From: CALOAD01 sp942491415 | Lineage (GTDB): Bacteria > Cyanobacteriota > Vampirovibrionia > Gastranaerophilales > CALOAD01 | Assembly (NCBI GenBank): GCA_942491415.1 | Contig: CALOAD010000022.1 | Span: forward strand, 1-64,000 | Direction: 5' to 3' | DNA: 64,000 bases | Shown: one piece after another, positions 1-8,048 of the stretch | How positions within the stretch are numbered: the stretch's first letter is position 1 | Layout: each line of letters begins with the position of its first letter | Translations under genes and position numbers: made by a program | Notes under the pieces: model-generated | What the model was told of the DNA's origin: nothing | The model's database searches: none | What the model saw: only the letters and a program-made list of their open reading frames with translations

Positions 1-1756
1 CCTCAAGTTTCGTTCCCAGATTCCGCCAGCCAACAGCAATCGGCTTGTGCGACAACCGCGCAGCCGGAGAGTTGTCGCTAGTAGAGCTTTCCCGCAACGG
101 ATGAGTCTGAAAACGACAGCCCACAAGTTCTAAGCGATCAGACTGCACGAGTAACAACGCCCCTGCTGGTTTGTCGCCACCCTCTACAGGCTCGGTTCGC
201 AAATGGACATTCTCCAAGCGGACCTGTTCGGCATTGAGCAACAAGGGCGTAGACGTAACCTGGATTACTGCCGGTGATTCCGCGCGTCCGCGAATGATCA
301 ACTCACCAGCCACGGAAAGTTTGGCAACCTGATAAGGCCCGGCGGAATCAAGCTCGACGACGCCGTCCCGCGGCAAGGGGAGTTCGCGATACGTTGATAG
401 CGGTTGTTCGGGATGCTTCTGTGAGTCTTCCGGCGAAGCAGTAGCAGCCGTCGGCCAGTTCTCGGTGATGTTGTTCAGTGAGGGAGCGTATTGATCGACG
501 ATTTCCAAAACCACGGTGCGTGCGCCTTGGTTGGACAAGAATGTGGCCAATCCAGAGAGCAAAAACACTAGTACAAACAGCGGCGCCCAACGGCTGGCCG
601 CTGAAATTTTTGGCCCATCCAGCGGCAATCGCACCGGTGTACGGAATCCCGACACAAAGCGGGCGACTTTCCCGCGCGCCATTCGGCTCGGTTTACCCCA
701 CTGACGGTTGATCTCTTCGCGCGATTGTGGCCGCAACGTCGGATCCGGATTCGTCAGCGCCAGCAGATTCTCAGCCAATTTGGCCGGCGTGTCGGGCGCC
801 CATTCTCTCACATCATCAGCGGTGTGCGTCTGATGAGCGGCAAGCTTGGCCAACGGATCACCGCCGGGATAGGGAGGCCGCCCCGCCAACAATTGCCACA
901 GTAGACATCCCAAGGCATACAAATCAGACGCCGGCGTGTGTCCCCGATCCGTTCCGATCAATTCCGGCGCGATGCCGTCAAAGCGTTCGGGGGCGGCTGC
1001 GGTATGAATCGACAAATCCCGCTCCAAAATCGGCCGCAACCCGGCATCCACCAGCACTGCCACCCCAGCGTCGTTCAAACGGACATTATGAATCCGAATA
1101 TCGCCATGCACCTGCCCCCGCTCATGCAGTTCCAACAAACCGTCCAACAATTGCCGGCCAATCTCCCACACGATCTCAGCAGGAAATCGCCCCCGCCGAA
1201 CTAACAACTCCGCCAAGTGCGGACCAGACACATAGCGGCTAACAATCACAATCCGCTCGCCCAGCTTGTCGCATACTTGCGGACCCACGATGCAGGGATG
1301 TCCCCAATTTGAGATAGCGGTGGTCTTTTCTAAAGCGGAAAATTCATCACGGGAAACTCCGCCCGGTGAGGAAACCAACTTGAGCACACAAATCCGCCCA
1401 CTCGATTTGTGACGCGCCAAAAACGTCTCTCCTCGACGACCACCCCCCAACCGATGCAACAACAAACAAGGCCCGACGATCAGTTTTTCCGGCGTCCCCG
1501 AATCCAGCAATTGCGCCTGAAACGGCGTCAACTTGCCCGATTGCAGCAGCGCATCGATCCAGACCGAGTCAAACGCCGGCAAATCGCGCGCAAGCCGACT
1601 CACCCGCGAACGACAACGTTTTAAGTCGTGCGGCGTACACAGATTCGTCTGGAACAACAAATCCAGCAACGGTTTAGACGGCGGGTCCAACAAGCGACGG
1701 GAATCCTGTGGGGAAGGACAAATCGTGAAAGAAACAGGCGAAAAAACGACATCCAT
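1..1756 (-). CDS. Ser/Thr protein kinase-like membrane protein, degenerate catalytic motifs (C-terminus off window)
   Basis: The reverse strand is open from an ATG at 1754-1756 to the window edge (585 codons, no stop); an in-frame TAA lies 18 bases upstream, so the start is well bounded. Residues 40-90 resemble the short helical region that often precedes planctomycete kinase domains. The N-lobe has a glycine-rich loop and a VLKL lysine (about K126). The catalytic loop reads HGDIRIHN (H217-N224) where HRDxKxxN is usual, and DFG is replaced by DAG (D237); an APE motif follows. A membrane segment lies at about 389-408, and the rest would be extracytoplasmic. The altered motifs make activity uncertain: HGD loops occur in active planctomycete kinases, but DAG is rarer. 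No frameshift is seen here, unlike in the nuo genes. Substrate unknown. Confidence 0.8.
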   Translation of the reverse strand, partial: MDVVFSPVSFTICPSPQDSRRLLDPPSKPLLDLLFQTNLCTPHDLKRCRSRVSRLARDLPAFDSVWIDALLQSGKLTPFQAQLLDSGTPEKLIVGPCLLLHRLGGGRRGETFLARHKSSGRICVLKLVSSPGGVSRDEFSALEKTTAISNWGHPCIVGPQVCDKLGERIVIVSRYVSGPHLAELLVRRGRFPAEIVWEIGRQLLDGLLELHERGQVHGDIRIHNVRLNDAGVAVLVDAGLRPILERDLSIHTAAAPERFDGIAPELIGTDRGHTPASDLYALGCLLWQLLAGRPPYPGGDPLAKLAAHQTHTADDVREWAPDTPAKLAENLLALTNPDPTLRPQSREEINRQWGKPSRMARGKVARFVSGFRTPVRLPLDGPKISAASRWAPLFVLVFLLSGLATFLSNQGARTVVLEIVDQYAPSLNNITENWPTAATASPEDSQKHPEQPLSTYRELPLPRDGVVELDSAGPYQVAKLSVAGELIIRGRAESPAVIQVTSTPLLLNAEQVRLENVHLRTEPVEGGDKPAGALLLVQSDRLELVGCRFQTHPLRESSTSDNSPAARLSHKPIAVGWRNLGTKLE

Positions 1757-1987
1757 CGATCCGCCTTATTCTCAAGCGGGGAATATCCCAGATTCCCTGA
1801 ATTGCCTCAAGATGAAGGTGGTCGAGGAAAAACAAAAAGAACTGTCGTTACTTGATACAGGCTTGAATTTCAAATCTGCTGAGATGAAATGTTGCATCCC
1901 CTTAAGGAATCATGCGAGAATCAGAATTTAGTAGGGAGTAAGGAATTCATAAATGCAAGGAATTTAGTTGGTAAGCTCCAGATAAAC

Positions 1988-2338
1988 ATGACAATCGCGA
2001 TTTGCATACAGTGCGGACACGAAAAGGTCGGTGCAATATCGCCATGCCCAAACTGTGGACTTCTACCCGCAACACCCGAAGAACAAGCCAAGTCAATTAC
2101 ATTGTCTGACCGAAATCATAATCCAGAAGAATTGCGACAGATTGCAACTCGCATTCAAGCGGGTGAGTCTTTCGCATACGACAATAATGCGGTTACCCAG
2201 ATGGCAATCGAAATTGACAGGCTTGGCGACTTCCAGATGCCATTGGGTTGTCGAATCGCAGTATGGATACCGATATTTGTCATGTTCACAATGATTACGT
2301 TGTTGATTGCAATTTTCATTCACACAAACTTCTTTTAA
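1988..2338 (+). CDS. small zinc-ribbon protein with C-terminal membrane segment
   Basis: Predicted 116-residue protein. Residues 6-23 hold two CxxC pairs (C6, C9, C20, C23), a zinc ribbon of the kind found in many short membrane-anchored proteins. A strongly hydrophobic stretch at about residues 88-111 ends the protein. An in-frame upstream start at 1889 exists, but the extra residues are polar and unlike a domain, so I chose the internal ATG directly before the zinc ribbon. The middle is hydrophilic and unrecognised. Function unknown. Confidence 0.55.
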   Translation: MTIAICIQCGHEKVGAISPCPNCGLLPATPEEQAKSITLSDRNHNPEELRQIATRIQAGESFAYDNNAVTQMAIEIDRLGDFQMPLGCRIAVWIPIFVMFTMITLLIAIFIHTNFF

Positions 2339-2378
2339 CAGATTCTGGTTGCTCCCCCTCCCCCAAATCGAGGTTCTC

Positions 2379-3134
2379 ATGCGACGATTAACAAAGCAAC
2401 AGATCCTGAACGGCTTAAAAAACTTTTGGATTGATTTGCTAGGGATCGATGATGACGAGGCGGTGTTTTTGGCGAACGACAACCTCATCGATTGGCTGAG
2501 ATCTCTCGGAGGAGGAATTTGGGAAGAATTAGATTTTGCTGCTGTGCACTTCCGTCTTCAGAATGACTTAGGCGTGCAAGGCACGGTAGCTGAGTTCGAT
2601 GAGTTGATTATTGGTGGCGCCAAGAACGACGAAGACTGGGAGACATTCGTGAAGCCCACATTGACCTTTGGTCGCTTCGCTGATTGGATTGTCGAACGAG
2701 TGACCATTCCCGATTATGCACCGGTGAACATCACGGGAACACCTTGCCAGCAAGCGGGAACTTTTTTCACGATTCAGAAAGTCATAAAAGATGTCCAGCT
2801 TTTTACACCACGCTATGGCCCAAGCACTCCCATTCGTTACTCGTTAAGAGGTCGTGACCTAAAAATTGTATGGTCCCGTTTAAGTTTGCACTCAGGGGGC
2901 GAGCTTCCTCCATTGCACTGGCCTTTTGCTCAATTTGGATGTGCAGTGGTGATTCTGGGAGCTTTGCTCGGCATTGTCTCTTCCTTCGCATATCTCCCCG
3001 GAATTCTCGTTGCCGGCTTTTTGGTACTCATGGGCGTAATAATCTCAGATGCCGGAAACCCTCTTCCGGAGAACATTTCGACGTTTAGAGATCTCTCACG
3101 GGAGATGAGCAAGTTTGTGGAACACGCAGGCTAG
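2379..3134 (+). CDS. hypothetical protein with C-terminal membrane segments
   Basis: About 251 residues from the ATG at 2379; an upstream in-frame start at 2307 would overlap the previous gene. The N-terminal 150 residues are soluble and acidic, with no motif I recognise. Residues about 187-235 hold two closely spaced hydrophobic stretches that look like a membrane hairpin, followed by a short polar tail. The start is 40 bases after the zinc-ribbon gene on the same strand, so the two may be co-transcribed. Function unknown. Confidence 0.5.
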   Translation: MRRLTKQQILNGLKNFWIDLLGIDDDEAVFLANDNLIDWLRSLGGGIWEELDFAAVHFRLQNDLGVQGTVAEFDELIIGGAKNDEDWETFVKPTLTFGRFADWIVERVTIPDYAPVNITGTPCQQAGTFFTIQKVIKDVQLFTPRYGPSTPIRYSLRGRDLKIVWSRLSLHSGGELPPLHWPFAQFGCAVVILGALLGIVSSFAYLPGILVAGFLVLMGVIISDAGNPLPENISTFRDLSREMSKFVEHAG

Positions 3135-3173
3135 CGTACGGGACTGCAAACAAAACAGGGAATCCCAACATCC

Positions 3174-3449
3174 GTGCCCAACTTCCCGGCAATCTACAAC
3201 ACCATCGAAATCGTCATCTGGGCGGCGCTCAGCATCGGTTTTGTGTTAGCCGGGCTGAAACAAACAGGCACAACCCGCACCCGTTGCCTACTCGCAGGAT
3301 TCTGGTTCGCCCTGTTCTCAATCTCCGACGCGGTGGAACTGCACACCGGCGCCTGGTGGAAACCGTGGTGGCTGTTGCTCTGGAAAGGTGCATGCGTGAT
3401 CTCGCTAGTTCTCCTCTACATAAAACACCGCCGCTCAAAAATGTCGTAG
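3174..3449 (+). CDS. small three-helix membrane protein
   Basis: 91 residues from a GTG start, with three hydrophobic segments (about 8-28, 37-53, 63-83) and a basic end (KHRRSKMS). The tryptophan-rich stretch around residues 61-72 (WWKPWWLLLWK) is notable. It resembles small membrane proteins of unknown function found widely in Planctomycetes (inference). No catalytic motif seen. Its stop codon lies at the left end of an inverted-repeat element. Confidence 0.5.
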   Translation: MPNFPAIYNTIEIVIWAALSIGFVLAGLKQTGTTRTRCLLAGFWFALFSISDAVELHTGAWWKPWWLLLWKGACVISLVLLYIKHRRSKMS

Positions 3450-3560
3450 GTCCGTGCTCTGCCGGACGATTCCGCGATCCCTGTTTTGGACACGAATAAC
3501 ACCGATCGCCAATCTGCAAGGTCGATCCGCGGCCGGTAAAACCGGCCCTACATTTGTCGG
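3437..3560. repeat. inverted-repeat intergenic element with internal GC hairpins
   Basis: The ends are imperfect inverted repeats: AAATGTCGTAGGTCCG on the left, and on the right the complement of CGACAAATGTAGGGCCGG. Inside are a perfect hairpin GGCCGGT-AAA-ACCGGCC at 3531-3547 and a weaker TCCG/CGGA stem near 3451-3466. No coding potential is apparent. The form is that of a short non-autonomous repeat or REP-like element. That it is repeated elsewhere in its genome is inference. Confidence 0.45.
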
Positions 3561-3614
3561 CCTCCGCACCAATTTCACCTTTACCCATGCACCAATCTCT
3601 GCCAACATTCCCGC

Positions 3615-4061
3615 ATGGAAAATCAAGCCGATGATTTATTGCTCTTACTGATCGCTTGCGGCGCCGCCGTCGGTATTGCGGCAACGATTGCGCGATTGCG
3701 TTTGGGACAGGAAATCGGCGGTGATACCACAAAACCCAATACCGCACACCACAAACCGCAACCGCTCAGTGAGGTCACCACGGTCAACCTGCTACGACTG
3801 GCCGCCGCTATTGCGCTAGGTGGTTTTGGCTTGGTACTGTTGCTCCCGATCGTCACAGTACTCCAAGTAAATGAACCTGAATCCACTCCTGGAATTACTC
3901 CCCTGGCATGTATCGTATCGTTCATTGTCGCCTGGATACTCTGTTACATTTATTTACGTCGCTCAGGACTTTTTCGTCGTTTGATTCACCACGGAGACAC
4001 GGAGAACACGGAGTTTCAGGAAATGCGAAATCCGAAGCACGAAATCCAAAACAAATCCTAA
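3615..4061 (+). CDS. possible NADH-quinone oxidoreductase subunit A-like membrane protein
   Basis: 148 residues with three hydrophobic segments (about 7-27, 58-83, 92-113) split by a polar loop. This is the layout of NuoA, and the second segment sits in the matching place, but the usual NuoA signature residues are not clear. It lies directly before nuoH, which supports a complex I role. Residues after about 124 are encoded by the left arm of the CACCACGGAGACACGG repeat (giving HHGDTENTE), so the natural C-terminus has probably been replaced or extended by repeat insertion. An unrelated small membrane protein is the alternative. Confidence 0.4.
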   Translation: MENQADDLLLLLIACGAAVGIAATIARLRLGQEIGGDTTKPNTAHHKPQPLSEVTTVNLLRLAAAIALGGFGLVLLLPIVTVLQVNEPESTPGITPLACIVSFIVAWILCYIYLRRSGLFRRLIHHGDTENTEFQEMRNPKHEIQNKS

Positions 4062-4165
4062 TAAACAAAATCCAATATTTTTGTGTCATTGGGTTTTTGA
4101 ATGTGTTTCGAATTTCGTGCTTCTAATTTTTTTCTTCTCCGTGTCCTCCGTGCCTCCGTGGTGAA
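3985..4165. repeat. CACCACGGAGACACGG-type inverted-repeat element (MITE-like)
   Basis: The left arm at 3985-4013 starts TTCACCACGGAGACACGG. The right arm at 4137-4165 is its near-perfect reverse complement. Nested inside is a second inverted repeat, GAAGCACGAAAT at 4034-4045 against ATTTCGTGCTTC at 4112-4123, around an AT-rich core. I know this arm sequence as a common intergenic repeat in planctomycete genomes. It overlaps the end of the nuoA-like gene and stops just before nuoH. Confidence 0.7.
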
Positions 4166-4186
4166 TTTCTTTTTTTGAGTTCAAGA

Positions 4187-5197
4187 ATGACCATCGCACT
4201 ACTAATCTTATTCTGCAGCCAACCGATCACCGTAAGCTTCATCGTCGCGGTAGAATCCTATCTTCACGGTGGTGTAGCCGACGTTCGCCTCTCCCTCGTA
4301 TTACCCCGGCTAAAACAACTGTTCGGTCGCGGGCTGATTTCATCGGCCCATTGGCCGCAACAATGCAGTTTCCTGCTCGCCCTGTTTGTCTGGCTCGCAG
4401 CGGCCGGCGGGGTGTTGTGCGGACTGATCTTGCCGGAGGCAGCTGGCGGAAATTTCGGGATCCTATTTGTGACCGCATGCCTGCTTGCGGGGGTCAGTCG
4501 CGACATTCCTCAATCCCTTGCCGGGCGCAGCACCCAGGAAACAGCGGAGTCGTTGCGTTCGTTGTTGCAGTCGCTGAGTCTGTGGTTGGCGGTCAGCATT
4601 TCACTGGCAGCGGCAGGGCTGTTGTGCGGCTCGCTTTCTTGGCCGGCGATCGTCAATACGCAAGCCAAATCCACCGCATGGCTCTTAGCACTGCAACCGC
4701 TGGGCGTGCTCATTCTGGTGATTGTTGCCATCGCTCCTGCGGAGTCAAAAATGAAGACCTCACAGCAAACCAACTTGGCCGATTACTGTAGGCTCATCGC
4801 ATTTGCGTTGATCATCGTCTGCACATACGGCGGAGGCTGGCATTTCTGGGGGGTAGCCGCTTACACTACCCCCAACGAACCGTCTCTATTGCAAGGATTG
4901 CTGCGTGGTTTTGTGTTCCTACTAAAGTCGGCGATAGTTTTATGCGGACTGGTCGCTTTTCGGCACACGGCCTTTGCAGGAAAACTCCCAACATTTTTAA
5001 CGCTGACCTGGAACGTGTTGTTACCCTTGGCGTGCCTGAATTTTGTGATCGCCTTGATCGCCGAAACCTGTTTGCAACCGGGAGACATGCTGAGCCGTTT
5101 TTTGTTGGCCTGGATCGTGGTCGGCGGCGGAACGGCTTACGGATTACTCTTTCATCACAAAACGATTACCGCACAGTGGGAACTTTTGCGGGACTAA
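4187..5197 (+). CDS. nuoH: NADH-quinone oxidoreductase subunit H (divergent)
   Basis: Multi-pass membrane protein, 336 residues, with about eight hydrophobic segments. The C-terminal part, with a TFLTLTWNVLLPLACLN-like stretch after an R-x-x-x-F amphipathic region, matches the pattern of NuoH, which couples the quinone site to the membrane arm. The family's charged quinone-site loops are weakly conserved, suggesting a specialised or accessory complex I-like enzyme. The start is either TTG 4175 or ATG 4187; I chose ATG because TTG abuts the repeat. Followed by nuoJ, nuoK and nuoL, the usual membrane-arm order without nuoI. Confidence 0.65.
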   Translation: MTIALLILFCSQPITVSFIVAVESYLHGGVADVRLSLVLPRLKQLFGRGLISSAHWPQQCSFLLALFVWLAAAGGVLCGLILPEAAGGNFGILFVTACLLAGVSRDIPQSLAGRSTQETAESLRSLLQSLSLWLAVSISLAAAGLLCGSLSWPAIVNTQAKSTAWLLALQPLGVLILVIVAIAPAESKMKTSQQTNLADYCRLIAFALIIVCTYGGGWHFWGVAAYTTPNEPSLLQGLLRGFVFLLKSAIVLCGLVAFRHTAFAGKLPTFLTLTWNVLLPLACLNFVIALIAETCLQPGDMLSRFLLAWIVVGGGTAYGLLFHHKTITAQWELLRD

Positions 5198-5261
5198 TTT
5201 GTGGTTGCCACCGCTTCTGAGAGATTCACCGCGACCTACTTTTCATGACGAAGGTTCAGGG

Positions 5262-5726
5262 ATGAACGGACAACCCCTAGGGCTGCTTCTCTGCTGCGGA
5301 TTTGGCGGCGCGGGACTCTGCTTGATGCTGCGTTCCCACAAGGAACGTTCGCGCAACTGGTGGATTGGCTTGACCCTGCTCAGCGGCGCTGCAACTGCGG
5401 GAATGATCTCTTGGGCAGACTCACTACGGGGGCACATCACGCTTTCACTCCCTGCGGTTTTGTTAATCGTCACCGCCGCAATCGCAATCAGCAGTCGTGA
5501 CCGCAAGCGGGGCGTGCTGTGGTTCATCCTCGCGTCTGTGCTCAACTCCACGATTCTGCTGCTACAGGGCACTATTTTTGCCGCATTAGCCAATGCGATC
5601 GTGGTCAGCGGTTCGATCGGACTGTTATTTCTCATTACCGCAATAACTTTTCGGGGAGCTCCTCATTCCTCTGAGCCGACAAAGATCTCGCAAGTAATTC
5701 CGGCCTGTCTGACTGGTGTCTCTTAA
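5262..5726 (+). CDS. nuoJ: NADH-quinone oxidoreductase subunit J-like, N-terminal part
   Basis: 154 residues from the ATG at 5262. Four to five hydrophobic segments, including the conserved alanine-rich helix of NuoJ near residues 100-130 (LQGTIFAALANAIVVSG). The usual C-terminal helix is not in this frame; it is found in the next reading frame at 5728-5954. So nuoJ is either naturally split or interrupted here (in-frame TAA at 5724 and TGA at 5730). Confidence 0.55.
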   Translation: MNGQPLGLLLCCGFGGAGLCLMLRSHKERSRNWWIGLTLLSGAATAGMISWADSLRGHITLSLPAVLLIVTAAIAISSRDRKRGVLWFILASVLNSTILLLQGTIFAALANAIVVSGSIGLLFLITAITFRGAPHSSEPTKISQVIPACLTGVS

Positions 5727-5727
5727 C

Positions 5728-5954
5728 AATGACATTCGCTTTCGCAATCTCAAGTGCAGATTTCGAAAAAATTCACCGACACCCAACAGACGGGTGAGGC
5801 AACTCTGACGAGCCTTGAGAGTCTGCCGGAGATAGGTCTCTCATTGTTCTCCGAACATGGAATCAGCGTGGTGGTCATGGGGCTGTTGTCGATTGTCTGC
5901 ACCGTAGCGATGGTCAAATTCACACAAACAAAAGCCGAAGGGCTGCCGTCGTAA
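5728..5954 (+). pseudogene. nuoJ: nuoJ C-terminal part, apparent frameshift
   Basis: An ATG at 5728 opens a frame (MTFAFAISSADFEK) that soon hits a stop. After the A6 run at about 5766-5771, the next frame continues a plausible protein (residues FTDTQQTG...) whose final helix matches the last transmembrane helix of NuoJ. The simplest reading is a one-base indel in the homopolymer. Whether that is a sequencing error or real decay cannot be told from the sequence. A separate 66-residue ORF starting with GTG at 5754 is the alternative. Confidence 0.45.
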
Positions 5955-5978
5955 GACGCAACGGAAAGACGTTTCCGC

Positions 5979-6338
5979 ATGACTGGTGAACTAGCAAACG
6001 CAAACCAACTGCTCATGGTCGGCGCCATTCTGCTTAGCATCGGCATCGTGGGCATGCTTGCGCGACGGGATTTCTTGATGTTCTTGATCTCCTCGCAAGT
6101 GGTGCTGCAAGGGATCTGTCTGTCGCTCTCCGCCCTGAATCGGATACACCCCTTTGCAGAAGGGACCGCTTGGCTGTTATTACTGTTGGGGTTCGCGGTC
6201 ATTCAAGCAATCTGGGGCATCGCCCTTGCAACAGCTCTGCGATTTCGCGACGGTTCGTTGGATGTTTCCCGTTTACGAGTTTTGGGAGAGACTGATTCCA
6301 ATCCTGCAACAGTCCCTTCATGCAGTCTGAATTTGTAA
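5979..6338 (+). CDS. nuoK: NADH-quinone oxidoreductase subunit K
   Basis: 119 residues with three transmembrane helices. The first helix and loop (VGAILLSIGIVGMLARRDFLM) match the typical NuoK N-terminus, with the R-R loop between helices 1 and 2, followed by two more helices. NuoK is an antiporter-like (MrpC-related) membrane-arm subunit of complex I. MrpC is the alternative, but adjacent nuoH and nuoL-type genes favour complex I. The C-terminal 25 residues are polar and longer than in most NuoK proteins. Confidence 0.75.
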   Translation: MTGELANANQLLMVGAILLSIGIVGMLARRDFLMFLISSQVVLQGICLSLSALNRIHPFAEGTAWLLLLLGFAVIQAIWGIALATALRFRDGSLDVSRLRVLGETDSNPATVPSCSLNL

Positions 6339-6342
6339 AATC

Positions 6343-6875
6343 ATGACGACCAGCCTCATCCTCACCCTACTGATACCGCCGCAGCTTGTCTGTTGACGTG
6401 GCTGGCTGGTGGCACTCGGCTATGGCGATGGGGCCGCACGGCAGCCATGTTGTCCGGACTGCTCACCATCGGCTCTGCAGTAGCTCTATTCTATTTCTCC
6501 ACACAAACGCCGCAGCCGTTCTTGATCCCTCTTGGTCATTGGATCGCGCTGCCCGGATCGAGTGCTGAAAGCTTAGTCGGATCGTTGTTGGTCGATCGTT
6601 GGGCGTTGTTTTTCGTGGCATTGGTGGCGGTCGTGGGGGGCTTGATCACTATTGAAGCCGCCTGTGGAAGAGAGAAGACAGCGCAACACAAATCTTGCCG
6701 CCCCTGCAACTCACGCTGTTTTTCACCATGGCCACTCTGCTAGCCGGGAATTTCCTGCAATTGATCATCAGCTGGGAATTGTTGGGGCTCTCCACCTGCT
6801 GGTTAATCGGTGGAACCTCGCCGGAGTTACGCGTCAGAAACGGAGTCCGCAAGGCGGCCTTGATCTACTTCTGTA
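6343..6875 (+). pseudogene. nuoL: NADH-quinone oxidoreductase subunit L, N-terminal fragment with two frame breaks, cut at the chimera junction
   Basis: An ATG at 6343 starts a hydrophobic N-terminus whose frame breaks near 6375-6390 (the protein resumes as ACLLTWLAGG in another frame). It continues to about 6690, breaks again, and resumes as LPPLQLTLFFTMATLLAGN followed by a WELLGLSTCWLIG stretch, the conserved NuoL/MrpA region. Homology ends near 6872, where sequence composition changes abruptly. Two indels in about 500 bases suggest poor read quality or a decayed gene. NuoL is the distal proton-pumping subunit of complex I, normally over 600 residues, so only the first quarter is present. 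Confidence 0.65.
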
Positions 6876-6890
6876 ATTGGTGAAAGTATT
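6865..6890. other. composition break: probable chimeric assembly junction
   Basis: Left of here the sequence is GC-rich and codes for nuoL. Right of here it is AT-rich and codes for purL in a different frame. Neither gene has a start or stop at the join; each is simply cut in mid-domain. The nuoL frame can be read to about 6885 and the purL frame backward to about 6867, so the breakpoint lies in or beside that overlap. Confidence 0.85.
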
Positions 6891-8048
6891 GAGGAAAAAA
6901 AATATAAACTTTACTGGCAGAACGATCTGAAGGCTTGTGTACCACCTGAGGTTTTGAGTAATGCTCCTGAAATAGATTTGGATGTTCAAGAACCTTTTTA
7001 TATAAAAGAATACGCTCAATTATCAACTCCTCAGTCTGAAAATATTGAAGACGCTGTTAAAAAAATGATTTCTAGTCCTGATTTTGCGTCTAAAAAATGG
7101 ATTTTTTCACAATATGACCATACTGTAGGTAATAGAACATCAATAAGTCCTTATAATGGTGGTTCTTGTGGTGTTTGGATTCAAGAAGAGGGTGGAGTTG
7201 TAGGTTTTGATATAAATTCTAACCCTAGACAAGTATTTTTAGACCCGTTTACAGGCTCTCAAAATACGGTTTGGGAATCTTATAGAGCTTTTTGTTCAAA
7301 GGGTTTTACGCCTAAAGGAATTACCAATTGTTTGAATTTTGGCAACCCTGAAAAAAGCGAGGTTGCGTATCAATTTACAAAAACCATTGAAGGGGTGGCA
7401 AAAGCTTGTAATGATATGGAGATACCGGTTGTATCAGGAAACGTTTCTTTTTACAATGAAAGTGAAAAAAATAGGGTTCTACCGACACCAACAATAGGAA
7501 TGGTGGGGTATGTGGATGATTTTAAAAAAATTGTACCTAGTGATTTTAAAGAAAACGAAGCCGTTTTTTTGCTTGGCAATGAAGTAAAAAATGACTCTGA
7601 TATAGGAGGATCCTTGTATCAAAGGGTTTTATTTGATTTTTTAGGTGGGAAAATTGATGAAGTAGAGCCTGAAAAAGAATTAAAGTTAGCCCAAACTCTT
7701 CAATATCTAAATCAAAATAAAATCATTAAGGCTTGTGTGAATGTATCTACAGGTGGGTTATTTGGGGCTTTATTCAGAGCTTTAACTCGTAGTAATATAG
7801 GTTTTGAAGGCTCAATTGTTGAAACAAATGATATTTTAAAAGGTTTGTTTGGTGAAATAACAGCTAGGTACTTGATATCAGTTGATAATGAACAAGCTTT
7901 TATTGAGTTGGCACAAAATAATGATCTTCAATATAAAAAACTCGGAATTTGTGTCGGTGATAAAATTAGCTTTGACGGATATAATTTTGATGCAAAAGAG
8001 CTTTTTGATCTTTATAAAAATGCTTTAGAGCTGGAGATGCAAAGTTGA
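6873..8048 (+). CDS. purL: phosphoribosylformylglycinamidine synthase PurL, C-terminal fragment
   Basis: About 391 residues of PurL, open at the left into the chimera junction; a normal single-chain small-type PurL is about 740 residues. The fragment begins in the VIGE...LYWQN segment between the halves and contains the second ATP-binding/AIRS-like module: GGSCGVWIQ, TNCLNFGNPE and VSGNVSFYNES, typical of PurL. It catalyses the glutamine-dependent FGAR to FGAM step of purine synthesis. A TTG at 6954 could be mistaken for its start, but clear homology continues upstream. Its stop overlaps the purF start by 4 bases. Confidence 0.9.
   Translation, partial: VIGESIEEKKYKLYWQNDLKACVPPEVLSNAPEIDLDVQEPFYIKEYAQLSTPQSENIEDAVKKMISSPDFASKKWIFSQYDHTVGNRTSISPYNGGSCGVWIQEEGGVVGFDINSNPRQVFLDPFTGSQNTVWESYRAFCSKGFTPKGITNCLNFGNPEKSEVAYQFTKTIEGVAKACNDMEIPVVSGNVSFYNESEKNRVLPTPTIGMVGYVDDFKKIVPSDFKENEAVFLLGNEVKNDSDIGGSLYQRVLFDFLGGKIDEVEPEKELKLAQTLQYLNQNKIIKACVNVSTGGLFGALFRALTRSNIGFEGSIVETNDILKGLFGEITARYLISVDNEQAFIELAQNNDLQYKKLGICVGDKISFDGYNFDAKELFDLYKNALELEMQS

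Noticed and set aside
478..1931. Forward-strand ORFs over the kinase-like gene
   Set aside because: They are shadows. The reverse frame carries kinase motifs over 585 codons.
6873..7100. Purine riboswitch for the pur operon
   Set aside because: The operon's upstream part is missing beyond the chimera junction, so no leader can be examined.
6343..8048. A natural nuoL-purL fusion protein
   Set aside because: Frames do not join, both genes are cut in mid-domain, and composition changes sharply at the join; an assembly chimera explains it better.
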